This document shows, piece after piece, positions 18,911 to 28,143 of a DNA stretch of 64,000 nucleotides; positions within the stretch are counted from its first letter, which is position 1, and each line of letters opens with the position of its first letter. The notes under the pieces were generated by a model that made no database searches, was not told where the DNA came from, and saw only the letters and a list, made by a program, of their open reading frames with translations. The translations under genes were made by a program, and so were the position numbers. The DNA comes from Planctomycetota bacterium. GTDB lineage: Bacteria; Planctomycetota; J058; JAJDCP01. The DNA lies in NCBI GenBank assembly GCA_029260765.1, contig JAJDCP010000124.1:32441-96440 (forward strand), given 5' to 3'.

Positions 18911-19056
18911 AGCGAGACGACCTCCAGAGTCCTGGCATGCTGTCAGTGTAACGACCTGCGCCATCTGTTGAAAGAGCGCCACAACCGGCCGGGCTCGCGA
19001 CCCTATTGCTTGCAAGCTCTCCGGGCAACGTGTACCTTTGCGCCAAGGGAGAGTTG

Positions 19057-19584
19057 ATGGACAGCGAGCGGCGCAAACGCATCTTCAAGATGGTGAGGGA
19101 TGCCCGAGTCCTCAGCGATGCCACGCTCGAAAGCCTGCGCGGTGAAATCAAAACACGAGACGCCGCGGGCGAGGAATTCAGGGTCGAAGAGCTGATGGTC
19201 GAGCTGGGCATGCTCTCGAAGTACCAGGTGCAGGCCTTCATGGCGAATGAGACCTACTACCAGGTACGGGCCGAGGACAAATACTACGGGCGGATCGCGG
19301 TCAAGAACAGGATGGTCGACGCAGGTGACCTCGAACGGTACCGCAAGCAGCAGAAACGCGTGTTCCTCAAGGAGGACCGGGTCGTGCGTCTCAGCCACAT
19401 GTTTTTGCAAAACGGCCTATTGACGCCGGCTGAGAATGCGGCGATCTTGAAGGCGATCTACAAACTGAAGCCCCAGTTCAGCCTCGTGCGTTCGTTTGTT
19501 GAAGAGGCCGCGCGGCTCGCCGGCTCGTCGCTGCCAAAGCACCGAAAGAGCCCTCCCTGCGAGGACCTTCCGGTCTCCAAATGA
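19057..19584 (+). CDS. Conserved-looking hypothetical protein
   Basis: 175 residues. The ATG at 19057 is preceded by GGGAG with good spacing. The protein is charged, mostly helical and soluble, with repeated pieces of the type ELMVELGMLSKYQVQAFM and RLSHMFLQNGLLTPAENAAILKA. The two similar segments (about 45-62 and 110-130) suggest a short duplicated helical module that may mediate protein contact. It lies 13 bp before the next gene and forms a small operon with it. No family is recognised. Confidence 0.7.
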   Translation: MDSERRKRIFKMVRDARVLSDATLESLRGEIKTRDAAGEEFRVEELMVELGMLSKYQVQAFMANETYYQVRAEDKYYGRIAVKNRMVDAGDLERYRKQQKRVFLKEDRVVRLSHMFLQNGLLTPAENAAILKAIYKLKPQFSLVRSFVEEAARLAGSSLPKHRKSPPCEDLPVSK

Positions 19585-19597
19585 GAGGTAGACTCCA

Positions 19598-19936
19598 GTG
19601 GAGTGGGATTACGAGACCTTTGTGGGAAACTTCAGCTTTGAAGGCGGCCAGTTCTATATCTGGGCGAGCAACCAGTGGTTCCCCCTCAAAGACATGCTGA
19701 TCCACTACGGCAAGCAGGGTTATGAGCTGATCAGCACCGACTACGATCACGCTGAGAGCCGGCTTGTCTACATCTTCAAGCGCCACGTGGGAGGCGCACC
19801 TTCCGTCGGGGGGCTGCCCGCGTCCGCCGCGGCGGCTCCACCGGCGGGAGCGCCGCCAGAGGCCGACGATGGCAGCAGCGGCCGCAGACGGCGCTCACCG
19901 CGTGACCTCGAGAAGTTGTTGCGCGAGATGAAGTAG
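19598..19936 (+). CDS. Small DUF4177-like hypothetical protein
   Basis: 112 residues starting at a GTG (19598). The N-terminal 60 residues (GKQGYELISTDYDHAESRLVYIFKR) match the general pattern of small one-domain proteins with an alpha/beta fold such as DUF4177. The rest is an Ala/Pro/Gly-rich linker ending in a basic tail (GRRRRSPRDLEKLLREMK). It is co-directional with, and close to, the preceding hypothetical gene and lies upstream of a kinase gene. Function unknown. Confidence 0.65.
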   Translation: MEWDYETFVGNFSFEGGQFYIWASNQWFPLKDMLIHYGKQGYELISTDYDHAESRLVYIFKRHVGGAPSVGGLPASAAAAPPAGAPPEADDGSSGRRRRSPRDLEKLLREMK

Positions 19937-20026
19937 CCGGGCTCGACGTGCTGCCGCTCCGAACGCGCCGCACTGCGGCGCGTTCTGCATGCCGGGACAC
20001 GCGGAGAGCGGAGAGGATCGTTGGCC

Positions 20027-23000
20027 ATGGACCCAGCCCAGAACGAGGCGAAGCAAGAGGACAGTGACAGCGCCTCCCAGCGCCCTGCCACGGACCCTTC
20101 CAGCGGCCACAGCAGCAGCTTCTACGAAGGCGACACGCTGCCCGCCGAAGCGGCTCCCGGCGTCCCCACCCCGCTACCCGGCCGCGCAATTCCACCCCGA
20201 ATCGGCCCCTATCTAGTCGAGGGTGAGCTGGGCTCTGGGGGCATGGGCACGGTCTACCGCGCCCGCAAGCCCGGCGAGCAGGCCGTGGCGGTCAAGCTGA
20301 TCCGCAGCGGTCTCCACCAGCCAGGCAGCCTGCGGGCACGTTTCGAACGCGAGGCCCGTACCCTGGCGCGGCTCGAGCATGCGGGCATCGTGCCGGTGCT
20401 CGACGTCGGCACGCATGAGGGCCGTCCCTATCTGGTGATGCCGCTGATCGAAGGGCGCAGCCTGCGGGTCGCGCTGCGGGAAGACGGTCCGAGGCCCCCA
20501 CGCGAGGCCGCGCAGCTCTTGCGCAAACTGGTCGCCGCGCTCGAGCATGCCCACGACCTGGGCGTGATCCACCGCGACATCAAGCCGGACAACATCCTGC
20601 TGCAGCGCGCCGACGCCCAACCGCTATTGCTCGATTTCGGGCTGGCCAAGGACGCGACGGATACGACCCTGACGCGCAGTGGTGCCGTGCTGGGGACACC
20701 ATCCTACATGGCCCCCGAGCAGGTGCGCGGCGACTCCCACGGAGTCGACGAGCGCACCGACGTCTACAGCCTGGGGGTGGTCCTCTACGAATTGCTGACG
20801 GGCGCCCGTCCCTTCCAGGGCTCGAGCCGCAACGAGGTCTACGAGCGCATCCTGGCAGGTTCGTTTCCCGAGCCTCGTGCCCTCAATCCGGAGATCGACG
20901 CCAACCTCGCGGCCATCTGCCGGCGGGCGATGGCCGCCGAGCCTGCGGACCGCTATGTCGACATGCGCGCGCTGCGGGCCGACCTCGACCACTACCTGAT
21001 GGGCGGCGCGGTGGCCGTCCGGCAGGCGTGGAGTCCTCGCCGTTGGAGCCGTAGCCGGCGGCTGATGCTCGGCTTGCTGCTGCTGGCCAGTGTGCTGGTG
21101 TTGCTGCTCACCTGGCGCGAGTCACGGCTGCGCGCCCTGCAGACCCAGGCGGCCCGGCTCGATTCCGGCTGGGCGGCCTTGAGCGCCGGCAGGCAGGACG
21201 CGGCTGCGGCGACGCTGCTTCTGCTGCGAGAGCTGGGACATCGTCCCGCCCAGGAAGCGCTGGCAGGCCAACTCGAGCTCGAGAGGGCGTGGAGGGCGCT
21301 GCAGCGCCAGGACAGCGTCGCCGTGCGTAGCCAGGCGGCCCGGTTGCAAGGGGCGCATCCCGCCAAAGAGGTGTTGACCGCCTGGCTGGAGGCCCAGCAA
21401 AGGGGAGTCGACCGCGCGCTGTTGCAGGCCGCCAGCGAGCAGGCCGAATCGCTGCTGGTCGTTTTGCCCGCCCAGCTGGAGCAGGCCGCGGAATGGCATT
21501 GGTCGGCCCGCAACACCACAGACAAGGAGCGCGCCGAAATCTGGCGGCAGGCGCAGCAGGAGGCCTGGGCGCCCGCCGTCGAGGCGGCCCTGGGCGCGAG
21601 CGAGCGTCTCCGCCTGCTGGCAGCGCTGGAGCCGGACAAGAGCCCCCGACGTGGCCGAGCGGACAGCCTGGCGCTGGGTCTGGACCATCTGCTCTGGCTG
21701 CACGCGAACCGGCTCGACCTGCCCGAGCAGCACGCCTGGCGGCGACGTCTTGAGGCGCGGACTCCCCACGGCTGGCAGGCGCCGGGATGGGGGCGCGCAG
21801 CGGTGAGGATCGAGGCCGATCCTGGCGTGGAGAGCTATCTCTTCCGCTACCGCTTTATGGCGGGAATCGGTCCAGTGGCTTTTCCCTGCGACGCCGATGG
21901 GCAGTGGATCTACGCGCCGGAGAGCACGTTGCACGTGCCCAAAGTCGCACCCGAACGCCTGCGCCAACAGCAACGGCAGCGCATCGAGGCTGCGGAACAA
22001 GCGGTGGCTCGGCAAGAGCTCGAGGATGCCCGCGAGATCTTGCGGAGAACCTGTGAGAATGCGCGCGGCTACGACGATCCGTTCAGCCAGACCACCCTGC
22101 ATCGAGCACTCCTGCGGCTGCTTGAGCTTGAAGAGTGCCCGAGCCGCGAGGTTCCAGAGTTCCAGAGCTACTGGGGGATTGTGGTCACAGTCACGCGGGA
22201 TGAGCCCGGTAGCCGAGAGCCGCTCGGCATCTTGACCCGCATCGACGGTGAACCCTTTCTCGGCGGAGCCGAAGCGATCAACGCCACTCCGCTGCTCGAG
22301 GGCCAGCTGCTCGGCGTGCGGCTCTGGAATGGCGGCGTCGCGGACGTCCCGATAGGCGCGGGAATCAACCTGTCCGAGCAGTACGCACCCGGCTACCAGG
22401 AGCGCCGCAGCCCCTTCCTGGACCCCAGCCTGTTACCCGAGTGCAGGGTGCTCGCGCCGGATCTGAGCCTCGTTCCGGGCTACTATTTGCTGCTGACAAC
22501 GTTGGCTGGTTTCGACCACCAATCGATCTCGTTCATCGCAACGGCAGAGGACACCCTGCGGCTTCGTTTGCTGGAGACGCAGTTCACCGCCTTGCCTCGC
22601 GGCTTTACCTGGATTCCCCCGACGCGCAGACTGCCGACAGACGTCGTGCCAGAGACCGCGGTGCCCGCCATCTGGCCGGCGGCCAGTCCCACGCAGCCAG
22701 GCTTTGCCATCGCGCGCTCCCCGCTCGACAGCCATCAGTACCGCGACTTTCTGGCCTTCAGCGGCCTCGAAGATGATTCCCTCAAAGTCTACGGCTGCAA
22801 TCACGACGGCGAGGAGCACTATCCCATCAGCGCGGAACACGAGTCCTGGTTCCGGGTCTGCTTCATCGGCGAGAAGGCCGTGCGGAGCTACTGCGCCTGG
22901 CTGGATCAGCGTTTCGTTGGCTTCCACTTTCGCCAGGCGACTGCGGACGAGGTGCGGTTGGCTATCTACGGCCCCGCGGGTTGCCGCAATGCCCTGCACA

Positions 23001-23128
23001 AGACCCCGTTCGGGCTCGACCTGCATCCTGGCACGACCAAACTGGCCGGCATCGACCATGGCGGCTACCTCGAGCGCAACGAGCTCTCTCTCGGCTACGT
23101 CTGGCTGGTGGCCGAGCCCCGGGAATGA
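20027..23128 (+). CDS. Membrane Ser/Thr kinase with large sensor domain
   Basis: 1033 residues from the ATG at 20027. The cytosolic kinase domain (about 58-330) has GSGGMGTVY, VAVKLI, HRDIKPDN (H182-R183-D184), DFGLAK and GTPSYMAPEQ, all intact. One membrane helix (about 345-365, LMLGLLLLASVLVLLL) is followed by about 670 extracytoplasmic residues. The first part is a long helical region with Gln/Ala/Leu periodicity; the last 130 residues (FAIARSPLDSHQYRDFL, EKAVRSYCAWLDQRF, LGYVWLVAEPRE) resemble a degenerate formylglycine-generating-enzyme / C-type-lectin-like fold. Such fused modules often act as ligand sensors for planctomycete and myxobacterial kinases. The ligand is unknown. Confidence 0.88.
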   Translation: MDPAQNEAKQEDSDSASQRPATDPSSGHSSSFYEGDTLPAEAAPGVPTPLPGRAIPPRIGPYLVEGELGSGGMGTVYRARKPGEQAVAVKLIRSGLHQPGSLRARFEREARTLARLEHAGIVPVLDVGTHEGRPYLVMPLIEGRSLRVALREDGPRPPREAAQLLRKLVAALEHAHDLGVIHRDIKPDNILLQRADAQPLLLDFGLAKDATDTTLTRSGAVLGTPSYMAPEQVRGDSHGVDERTDVYSLGVVLYELLTGARPFQGSSRNEVYERILAGSFPEPRALNPEIDANLAAICRRAMAAEPADRYVDMRALRADLDHYLMGGAVAVRQAWSPRRWSRSRRLMLGLLLLASVLVLLLTWRESRLRALQTQAARLDSGWAALSAGRQDAAAATLLLLRELGHRPAQEALAGQLELERAWRALQRQDSVAVRSQAARLQGAHPAKEVLTAWLEAQQRGVDRALLQAASEQAESLLVVLPAQLEQAAEWHWSARNTTDKERAEIWRQAQQEAWAPAVEAALGASERLRLLAALEPDKSPRRGRADSLALGLDHLLWLHANRLDLPEQHAWRRRLEARTPHGWQAPGWGRAAVRIEADPGVESYLFRYRFMAGIGPVAFPCDADGQWIYAPESTLHVPKVAPERLRQQQRQRIEAAEQAVARQELEDAREILRRTCENARGYDDPFSQTTLHRALLRLLELEECPSREVPEFQSYWGIVVTVTRDEPGSREPLGILTRIDGEPFLGGAEAINATPLLEGQLLGVRLWNGGVADVPIGAGINLSEQYAPGYQERRSPFLDPSLLPECRVLAPDLSLVPGYYLLLTTLAGFDHQSISFIATAEDTLRLRLLETQFTALPRGFTWIPPTRRLPTDVVPETAVPAIWPAASPTQPGFAIARSPLDSHQYRDFLAFSGLEDDSLKVYGCNHDGEEHYPISAEHESWFRVCFIGEKAVRSYCAWLDQRFVGFHFRQATADEVRLAIYGPAGCRNALHKTPFGLDLHPGTTKLAGIDHGGYLERNELSLGYVWLVAEPRE

Positions 23129-23234
23129 GGCGCGGGAGGCGGCATCGGGAAGAGGCCGTGCACAGATGCGATTTTTCTGGTTGACTTGGACGACAGGTCG
23201 GCTACGATTCTGTCGTGCCAGAAACGGCCAACAC

Positions 23235-23309
23235 GGTGGGTATAGCTCAGCTGGTTAGAGCGCCAGTTTGTGGCACTGGAGGCCGAGGGTTCGATTCCCT
23301 CTATCCACC
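23235..23309 (+). tRNA. tRNA-His(GTG)
   Basis: A complete cloverleaf: acceptor arms GTGGGTA and TATCCAC, D-arm AGCTCAG, anticodon loop TTGTGGC inside CCAGT/ACTGG, and T-arm GGGTTCGATTCCC. The extra G(-1) at 23235 facing discriminator C at 23309 is diagnostic for tRNA-His. CCA is not encoded. A T-rich stretch follows directly. Confidence 0.95.
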
Positions 23310-23349
23310 CTTTGTTTTTGACCGGTCCGTCATCCGCTTCGCAGGTCCT

Positions 23350-23423
23350 GCGCCTGTAGCTCAATTGGATAGAGCATCAGACTTCGGATCTGAGGGTTGG
23401 GGGTTCGAGCCCCTCCAGGCGTG
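23350..23423 (+). tRNA. tRNA-Arg(TCG), island integration site
   Basis: Acceptor GCGCCTG pairs with CAGGCGT (one G-U pair). The anticodon stem TCAGA/TCTGA encloses loop CTTCGGA, so the anticodon is TCG (reads CGA). The T-arm is GGGGTTCGAGCCCC. CCA is not encoded. The 3' half from 23377 is repeated exactly at 47017, which marks this gene as the attachment site of the island that follows. The recombined gene is still intact. Confidence 0.95.
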
Positions 23424-23426
23424 TAG
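23377..23426 (+). repeat. attL, 50-bp core within tRNA-Arg
   Basis: It starts at TCAGACTTCGG in the anticodon arm, runs through the T-arm and acceptor end, and stops at GTGTAG just after the gene. It is identical over 50 bp to 47017-47066. Confidence 0.93.
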
Positions 23427-23450
23427 GTTTCTCGGGAAATGGCAGCTGCA

Positions 23451-23481
23451 GGGGTAGCCAAAAGGGCATCCAACTGGATGC
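23451..23481. repeat. Integrase-proximal end repeat (left)
   Basis: A 31-bp sequence beginning GGGGTAGCCAAAAGGG and ending AACTGGATGC, repeated exactly at 46880-46910 near the other end. Here it is followed by GGCTACCCC, making a GGGGTAGC/GCTACCCC inverted pair. Its position between the att core and the integrase stop suggests an arm-type recombinase or excisionase binding site. Confidence 0.7.
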
Positions 23482-23483
23482 GT

Positions 23484-24833
23484 TTAGGCTACCCCGGCAT
23501 CATCCTGGGCTTCAGCTTCGGCCAGGTCCTGTTCGGCGCGATCCAGCACCGCCCGAACGGCAATTGCGGTCGCTCGCGGATCGAAGGCATCCATGTCGGT
23601 GTAGTGGCGAGCACCCGTTCCCCTGATGGACCGGATGATGCTCAGGGTCTCGGCGTCTCCGGACGCATGCCCGAGCTGGACGTCGATCGCTTCGCTGGCA
23701 ACGTCGCGCGCCCTGGCCCACGTTCGGTGGGTCCGCTTGAAGCAATGCACGTCGATGCCGAGCATGCGGCGGCTCCAATCCTCCCCGAAGTCTTCGACGA
23801 TCTCCAAGGCCAGGCTGTCCTTTGGGAGCGGCGGGGGTCTGTTGCGCCCATGATGGATCGGCGCAATCAGCCTGCGGAACGCAGCGTAGAGGGTGGCAAG
23901 CTCGGTGCCGGGAACGAGCTCGGCCAGCACGCCCATGCCGAAAGCACCGCGCCAGTCGTCGAGCACCCGGTCAGGGCTCAACCGCTTGCCTGTTACGGTC
24001 AGCAGCAGCGGCTCGTTGCGGCCGCGGCCTTCGATGCTCTCCTCGATCTCGCTGGCAGTCGTGTCGTCGAGCGCGCCAGCACCGCGCCGCTTGTTCTTCG
24101 GGCCCTTGCCGAAGTCGATCCGCCGTTGCCTGGGCCGGTAGTGGCGCACGTCGCGCTCGCATAGCGATAGGATGCGAGGGCCCGTTACGAGCAGCACCCG
24201 CCAGAGCAGCGACAAGTCGCGCGGGCGATCTCTCAGCTGTGCCAGGGCGCGTTCACCCCACAAGGCCATGGCCACTTCGTCCGGGCGGAACGCGCGCCGG
24301 GGCACGCGCACCCGCTCATACTGGATCGGTCGCCAGTTGGCGAGCGGATCGTACTCGAGCAACCGGCTGTCCTCGGCTAGCCACTTCGCAAACTGCCGTA
24401 GCGGATCCTGGTACAGGCGTCGGGTGGACACATCAGACAGCTTCAGGCGTTGGATGCGCTGGTTGAGCTTCCCGATGTCCAGCAGATCCCCCGTGGTTCT
24501 CAGCTCGAGCTGCTCCAGCGCTCTGTGGATCTGGGAACGGCGTTGCTGCAGCCAGCGAGGTGATAGGCGCTGCGCGAGGACCTCGAGCCACTGTTCAGCG
24601 AGCGGCAGCAGGTCCGATTGCCAGGCGCTGTAGTCAGGGAGCCCGGCACGCTTGCGCTCTAGCTCCTCCTGCCATGCCGCGACGATGCGCCCGGCGATCG
24701 CAGGATCTTTGGTCCCCGTCGACCGGACCGGACGCTTCCCGGTCTGGGGGTCTGTGTACCGCCAGGCGATGAGCCCGTGCCGGTTCCACGTGCAGCCAGG
24801 CGGCAGGCTCTGCTTCCGCGATCTCCGCGCCAT
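23484..24833 (-). CDS. int: Tyrosine recombinase (island integrase)
   Basis: 449 residues. The N-terminal 190 residues form the arm/core-binding part; an AP2-like start WNRHGLIAWRYTDPQTGKR is followed by a SAM-like helical core-binding domain. The catalytic domain shows the first Arg near residue 220 (GPRILSL), a FKRTHRTWARARD box near 360, LGHASG near 390 and the nucleophile in RHYTDMD near 411. It catalyses site-specific integration and excision at tRNA-Arg; its stop is 58 bp from attL. It is the last gene of the leftward train. The GGGAGGG upstream of the ATG at 24833 supports the start. Family assignment is firm; exact active-site residues need alignment. Confidence 0.9.
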   Translation of the reverse strand: MARRSRKQSLPPGCTWNRHGLIAWRYTDPQTGKRPVRSTGTKDPAIAGRIVAAWQEELERKRAGLPDYSAWQSDLLPLAEQWLEVLAQRLSPRWLQQRRSQIHRALEQLELRTTGDLLDIGKLNQRIQRLKLSDVSTRRLYQDPLRQFAKWLAEDSRLLEYDPLANWRPIQYERVRVPRRAFRPDEVAMALWGERALAQLRDRPRDLSLLWRVLLVTGPRILSLCERDVRHYRPRQRRIDFGKGPKNKRRGAGALDDTTASEIEESIEGRGRNEPLLLTVTGKRLSPDRVLDDWRGAFGMGVLAELVPGTELATLYAAFRRLIAPIHHGRNRPPPLPKDSLALEIVEDFGEDWSRRMLGIDVHCFKRTHRTWARARDVASEAIDVQLGHASGDAETLSIIRSIRGTGARHYTDMDAFDPRATAIAVRAVLDRAEQDLAEAEAQDDAGVA

Positions 24834-25060
24834 CCTTTCGCCCTCCCGGCCTTGCCACCTGCTCGAACCCAGTCTAGAAGATCGCTGCGCAGGAAGTGTA
24901 GCGTACCTGTCGGCGGGGGCACGTGCCGGGCAATCGCGGCCAGGCCGGTTTCGGGGTCTCTCAGCCAGCGTCGTATTGTGCTGGGGTCTTTCCCGAGCAG
25001 CGCTGCGGTTTCGGCTGCGGTGAGAAGCTCAGGTGTGGTGTGTTCCTGGGGGGGTGCCAT
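24659..25060 (-). CDS. MerR/HTH_17-type DNA-binding protein (possible excisionase)
   Basis: 133 residues by the reading frame. The first 60 residues contain a clear HTH_17-like module: LLTAAETAALLGKDPSTIRRWLRDPETGL, then PTGTLHFLRSDLLDWV. This is typical of small excisionase or plasmid regulatory proteins. The C-terminal 58 residues lie in a different frame over the integrase start and look low-complexity (Arg, Gly, Ser), so the 175-nt overlap is unusual. A frameshift or a dispensable tail is possible. One TGTAGACA iteron lies 5 bp before the ATG, so iteron-binding protein could control expression. It is most likely co-transcribed with the integrase. Confidence 0.7.
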   Translation of the reverse strand: MAPPQEHTTPELLTAAETAALLGKDPSTIRRWLRDPETGLAAIARHVPPPTGTLHFLRSDLLDWVRAGGKAGRAKGWRGDRGSRACRLAARGTGTGSSPGGTQTPRPGSVRSGRRGPKILRSPGASSRHGRRS

Positions 25061-25065
25061 GGATC

Positions 25066-25182
25066 TGTCTACAACACCCCCAATTCCGCATTGAAATCAT
25101 TCATGGTCAACGACTTGCAGCTGTCCACAAACTGTCTACAGTGCGGCAACTATGTGTCTCCAAAACGCTCGAGCTGTCTACA
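25066..25182. repeat. TGTAGACA iterons, left cluster
   Basis: Three copies of TGTCTACA (25066, 25133, 25175) and one variant TGTCCACA (25122), read on the plus strand. They lie between the HTH gene and the end of the primase-helicase gene. The same octamer recurs five times at 46714-46827. The spacing is irregular, which fits protein-binding iterons better than a tandem duplication. Confidence 0.7.
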
Positions 25183-28143
25183 AAAGGCTCCGAGCTCAGG
25201 ATGCAGCCAGTAGAACGCGGGCTTGCCCCGAGACGATTTCTCGGACGCCCGAACCCAACCGTGCTCCTCGAGCTCCCGCATCAGCCTGTGCATGCCACGT
25301 GTGTGTTCTGGCACCTTGCGTTTCGCCAGCTGGCAGAGTGTCCGAACGTTGATTCGGTCCGCAGTTCGGCCGTCGTGCTCCGCGGCCAGGCGCGGCCAGT
25401 CGTCGGCAAGCCACTTGAGCAACGCGCGGGCATAGCCCTGCCGCGTGTCGTGGCCCTTCTCTTGCTGCAGCACGGCGTAGAACTCGATCGCATGTGGCCA
25501 GTAGAAGGTCTTCACCAACCGGATAGCCCGGTCCATGGCTTCGGCCTCGATGGTCAGATCTTGCGCGCAGGGCGTCAACATCACCTGCAGGATACCGGCC
25601 AGGCGGCCGATGTGGTCCGAGGCCTTTGCCGTCCAGTCCGACATGGTTTCCTGCTCGGGCCGCCGAAAGAACCAACCCTTCGCCTCTCGCCACATCGCGT
25701 CGGCCTCCGGAGACGGTCGAAGCAGGTAGGGGTTTCCGCCAAGCGATGCCGGCAGCGACACCAGGCCGCGGAGCCACACCTTGTAGGTCTCAATCACGGC
25801 CGCTGGGATATCGTCTTCTGGCTTCGGGGTCTCGCGCTTCATGGGAGGAGAGAAGCATGGAAGAAGCCGAGCGGCCAGCCCTTCGCCCTTGTAGTCGTCC
25901 CCCCGCTTCGTCGCGAGGGCTCGCAGGGTGTCGGGTTGGATCGCCTGCAGTAGCCCGAGAGACGGCCGCGGAATTACGTAATGTACGCCGTCTCCGCTCT
26001 GCTGCCCTTTGCGCGCCACCGCAACGCGGCTGCCGTCCCAGGCCTTCTTTGGCAGGTCGAAGTCTGGTTTGCCGCCATAGAAGCCGCTGATGATCTTCAG
26101 GTAGCGGGCTTCCGTGCCGATGACGTTCATGTGCCCGTGTTTCGACATGAGCTTTCCGAGGACCTCGTTTGTTGCGTCGCTCAGGTAGCGATTCGGAAGC
26201 GGCTGCTCCCCGAGCGTCGCTTTCCGAATCCGTGCGGCCTCGAGCCGCTCCTCAAGTCCGGTTTCGCTTCCGTCTTTCGGCTTGCGCAGCAGGTTCTGGA
26301 CATTGCGAATCTCTGCATCGATAACATCGCGCTTGGTCTCCCAAGCCGCGATCCTTTGGATCCCTTCCTCGCTGGCGCGTATCTCGTCGTCGAGATCTTG
26401 GAGCGGATCGGTCGGGAGCTCGACCGCGGGGCTCTTTCCGACTCCGCTCTTCATACAGAGCAAGCCGAACTCGACCACCGGTCGGGCCTTGCCCTGCAAA
26501 ACCACTCGGAACTTCGTCGCGATCGCCATGCCGACCGCCATGAGCACGCTATGGCCCACAGGGCAGGGCTTCATCTGCACGGCGCGGGCTGTGGCTTCGA
26601 TCAGGTCGCGAGCAGCGGGAATGTCCCGGAATACATCGGTGCAGTCCATGTCCGGGAGGCTGCGGCCCTGGATGGGCACGGGATCAGACCAGGGCTCGGC
26701 CACTTCACCGGCGTCCTGTCGGGTGGCCTTCGCGGAGTGAAGGAACTCCAGGTTCTCGGGCTTCACGAGCGCCTCGTTCCCGAAGATCTGCCCAGCCTTG
26801 TCACCGGTGCCAGGTTTCTCGAAGTGCACGAGTGCGCCAGCCTTCTTCAGCGCGACGACCCAACCGCGGTTCACAGGGCGGTCCCCTCGATCGCTGCAGG
26901 CGACGACATTCCCCAGCGCGAGCTCGCGGCCGTTGCGGTCGAAGACCTTCGCCCGGGCATCGCGAGCGTAGACGGGGCGCTGCAGCTTCCCGACGGTAGT
27001 GATCGGGGGCTGCCCCGGTGGAGGCTCCCGCTGCTCTGCCCCCAGTGTGGGTCGCTTGGAGCCCCCGGTAGGGTTCTCGGCCAACGCCTTCTCTGCCGTC
27101 CGAATGGCCGCCGGCGGTTTGTCTTGAACCCAGGACCCACAAGCCGGGGCTTGGTCAAGAATCGCGAGCACCTCGGCCACGTCTCTTGCCTCGCCGCTTC
27201 GGACAGCGAGGTTGGCAATCGCCATCGCCGGTTCGGATCGGTCGCTGAAGCCTTGCCCGTGCCAGATCGCTCGCGCTCGATCGCTGTTTTCGAGGTATCG
27301 CCACCACCCGGTCGGTACAGCGGGCAAGGCCGGTAGTTCGGCGCGCTGCCGGGTCCTCTTTCGGGGCTTGCTGGCGGCCGGCTTGCTCAAGTCGACATCG
27401 AGCGCCTTCGCCAGCTCGGCAAGGTTGTAGCGACGAGTCGGCTCGAAGCTCCAGAGCTGACAGAGCAACGGGTCTTCAGGGCTCTTTCGGTTGTACGTTC
27501 CCGGGGTCCGCAAAACGCGCGCCAAGTCCCCGACCGTGTCTCCGTTGGTACGGTCGGCCAGGGCGCGGTTGACGGCCTTGGCCAGCGACAAGGTGTCTCC
27601 GACCGCAGGCGACTCGAGCAGCCAGTACCCGTGCCAACCGCGGCCGCTCTCAACGATGCAGGAGGGCGGGAAGGGCGTCCCACAGAGAGCCATGTGCGCG
27701 GCTTCAATGGCAGCGATGCGCTCCTCCTCTGAAGCCTCTTCCCAGGCCTGCTGCTTGGCGGCCTTCGTCTTTAGCTTTCGGCCTGCAGCCCGGGCGTCGG
27801 CGAGCAGCTTGGCACGACGTTCAGCCAGCGGGCTGAAGTCGGCGCCGTCGACGTCGACCCAGCAAGCGTGAACGTCGAACACCTCGGCTTCGGTCCCCCG
27901 GGCGGCCCGCCCGCGATCGGTGCTCGGCTCGCAACGCAGGTTCGCCACCATATGGTAGGTTCCCGGTACACCTTCCTTGTCCATGGCCATCGCAGTCCGT
28001 ACGGCCTCGCGGGCGTCCGTGCAGATCTCTGTGCGCACGCGCGGGCTGAAGCTGGAGAGCGTGAAGATCTCGCCAGGTGGATGCAGAACGCGTAGCAGGT
28101 CGAACGCTTGCTGCTTGCGGTCTGGCGCTACGGAACGGGTCAT
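25150..28143 (-). CDS. Primase-helicase of the island (RepB-like primase / DUF3987)
   Basis: 997 residues. The N-terminal 260 residues resemble a RepB/AEP-type primase: VFDVHACWVDVDGADFSPL with an acidic pair, SCIVESGRGWHGYWLLE, and GDLARVLRTPGTYNRKSP. The middle and C-terminal parts match the DUF3987 helicase-like family, with a P-loop near residues 560-572 (LCMKSGVGKSPAVE) and the segments NVIGTEARYL and GLAARLLPCFSP. Primase-helicase fusions of this kind replicate plasmids, phage satellites and integrative elements after excision. The ATG overlaps the upstream stop as ATGA, so translation is coupled. TGTAGACA iterons at its 3' end and at the far end of the island are candidate origin sites. 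Confidence 0.85.
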   Translation of the reverse strand: MTRSVAPDRKQQAFDLLRVLHPPGEIFTLSSFSPRVRTEICTDAREAVRTAMAMDKEGVPGTYHMVANLRCEPSTDRGRAARGTEAEVFDVHACWVDVDGADFSPLAERRAKLLADARAAGRKLKTKAAKQQAWEEASEEERIAAIEAAHMALCGTPFPPSCIVESGRGWHGYWLLESPAVGDTLSLAKAVNRALADRTNGDTVGDLARVLRTPGTYNRKSPEDPLLCQLWSFEPTRRYNLAELAKALDVDLSKPAASKPRKRTRQRAELPALPAVPTGWWRYLENSDRARAIWHGQGFSDRSEPAMAIANLAVRSGEARDVAEVLAILDQAPACGSWVQDKPPAAIRTAEKALAENPTGGSKRPTLGAEQREPPPGQPPITTVGKLQRPVYARDARAKVFDRNGRELALGNVVACSDRGDRPVNRGWVVALKKAGALVHFEKPGTGDKAGQIFGNEALVKPENLEFLHSAKATRQDAGEVAEPWSDPVPIQGRSLPDMDCTDVFRDIPAARDLIEATARAVQMKPCPVGHSVLMAVGMAIATKFRVVLQGKARPVVEFGLLCMKSGVGKSPAVELPTDPLQDLDDEIRASEEGIQRIAAWETKRDVIDAEIRNVQNLLRKPKDGSETGLEERLEAARIRKATLGEQPLPNRYLSDATNEVLGKLMSKHGHMNVIGTEARYLKIISGFYGGKPDFDLPKKAWDGSRVAVARKGQQSGDGVHYVIPRPSLGLLQAIQPDTLRALATKRGDDYKGEGLAARLLPCFSPPMKRETPKPEDDIPAAVIETYKVWLRGLVSLPASLGGNPYLLRPSPEADAMWREAKGWFFRRPEQETMSDWTAKASDHIGRLAGILQVMLTPCAQDLTIEAEAMDRAIRLVKTFYWPHAIEFYAVLQQEKGHDTRQGYARALLKWLADDWPRLAAEHDGRTADRINVRTLCQLAKRKVPEHTRGMHRLMRELEEHGWVRASEKSSRGKPAFYWLHPELGAFCRQLERFGDT

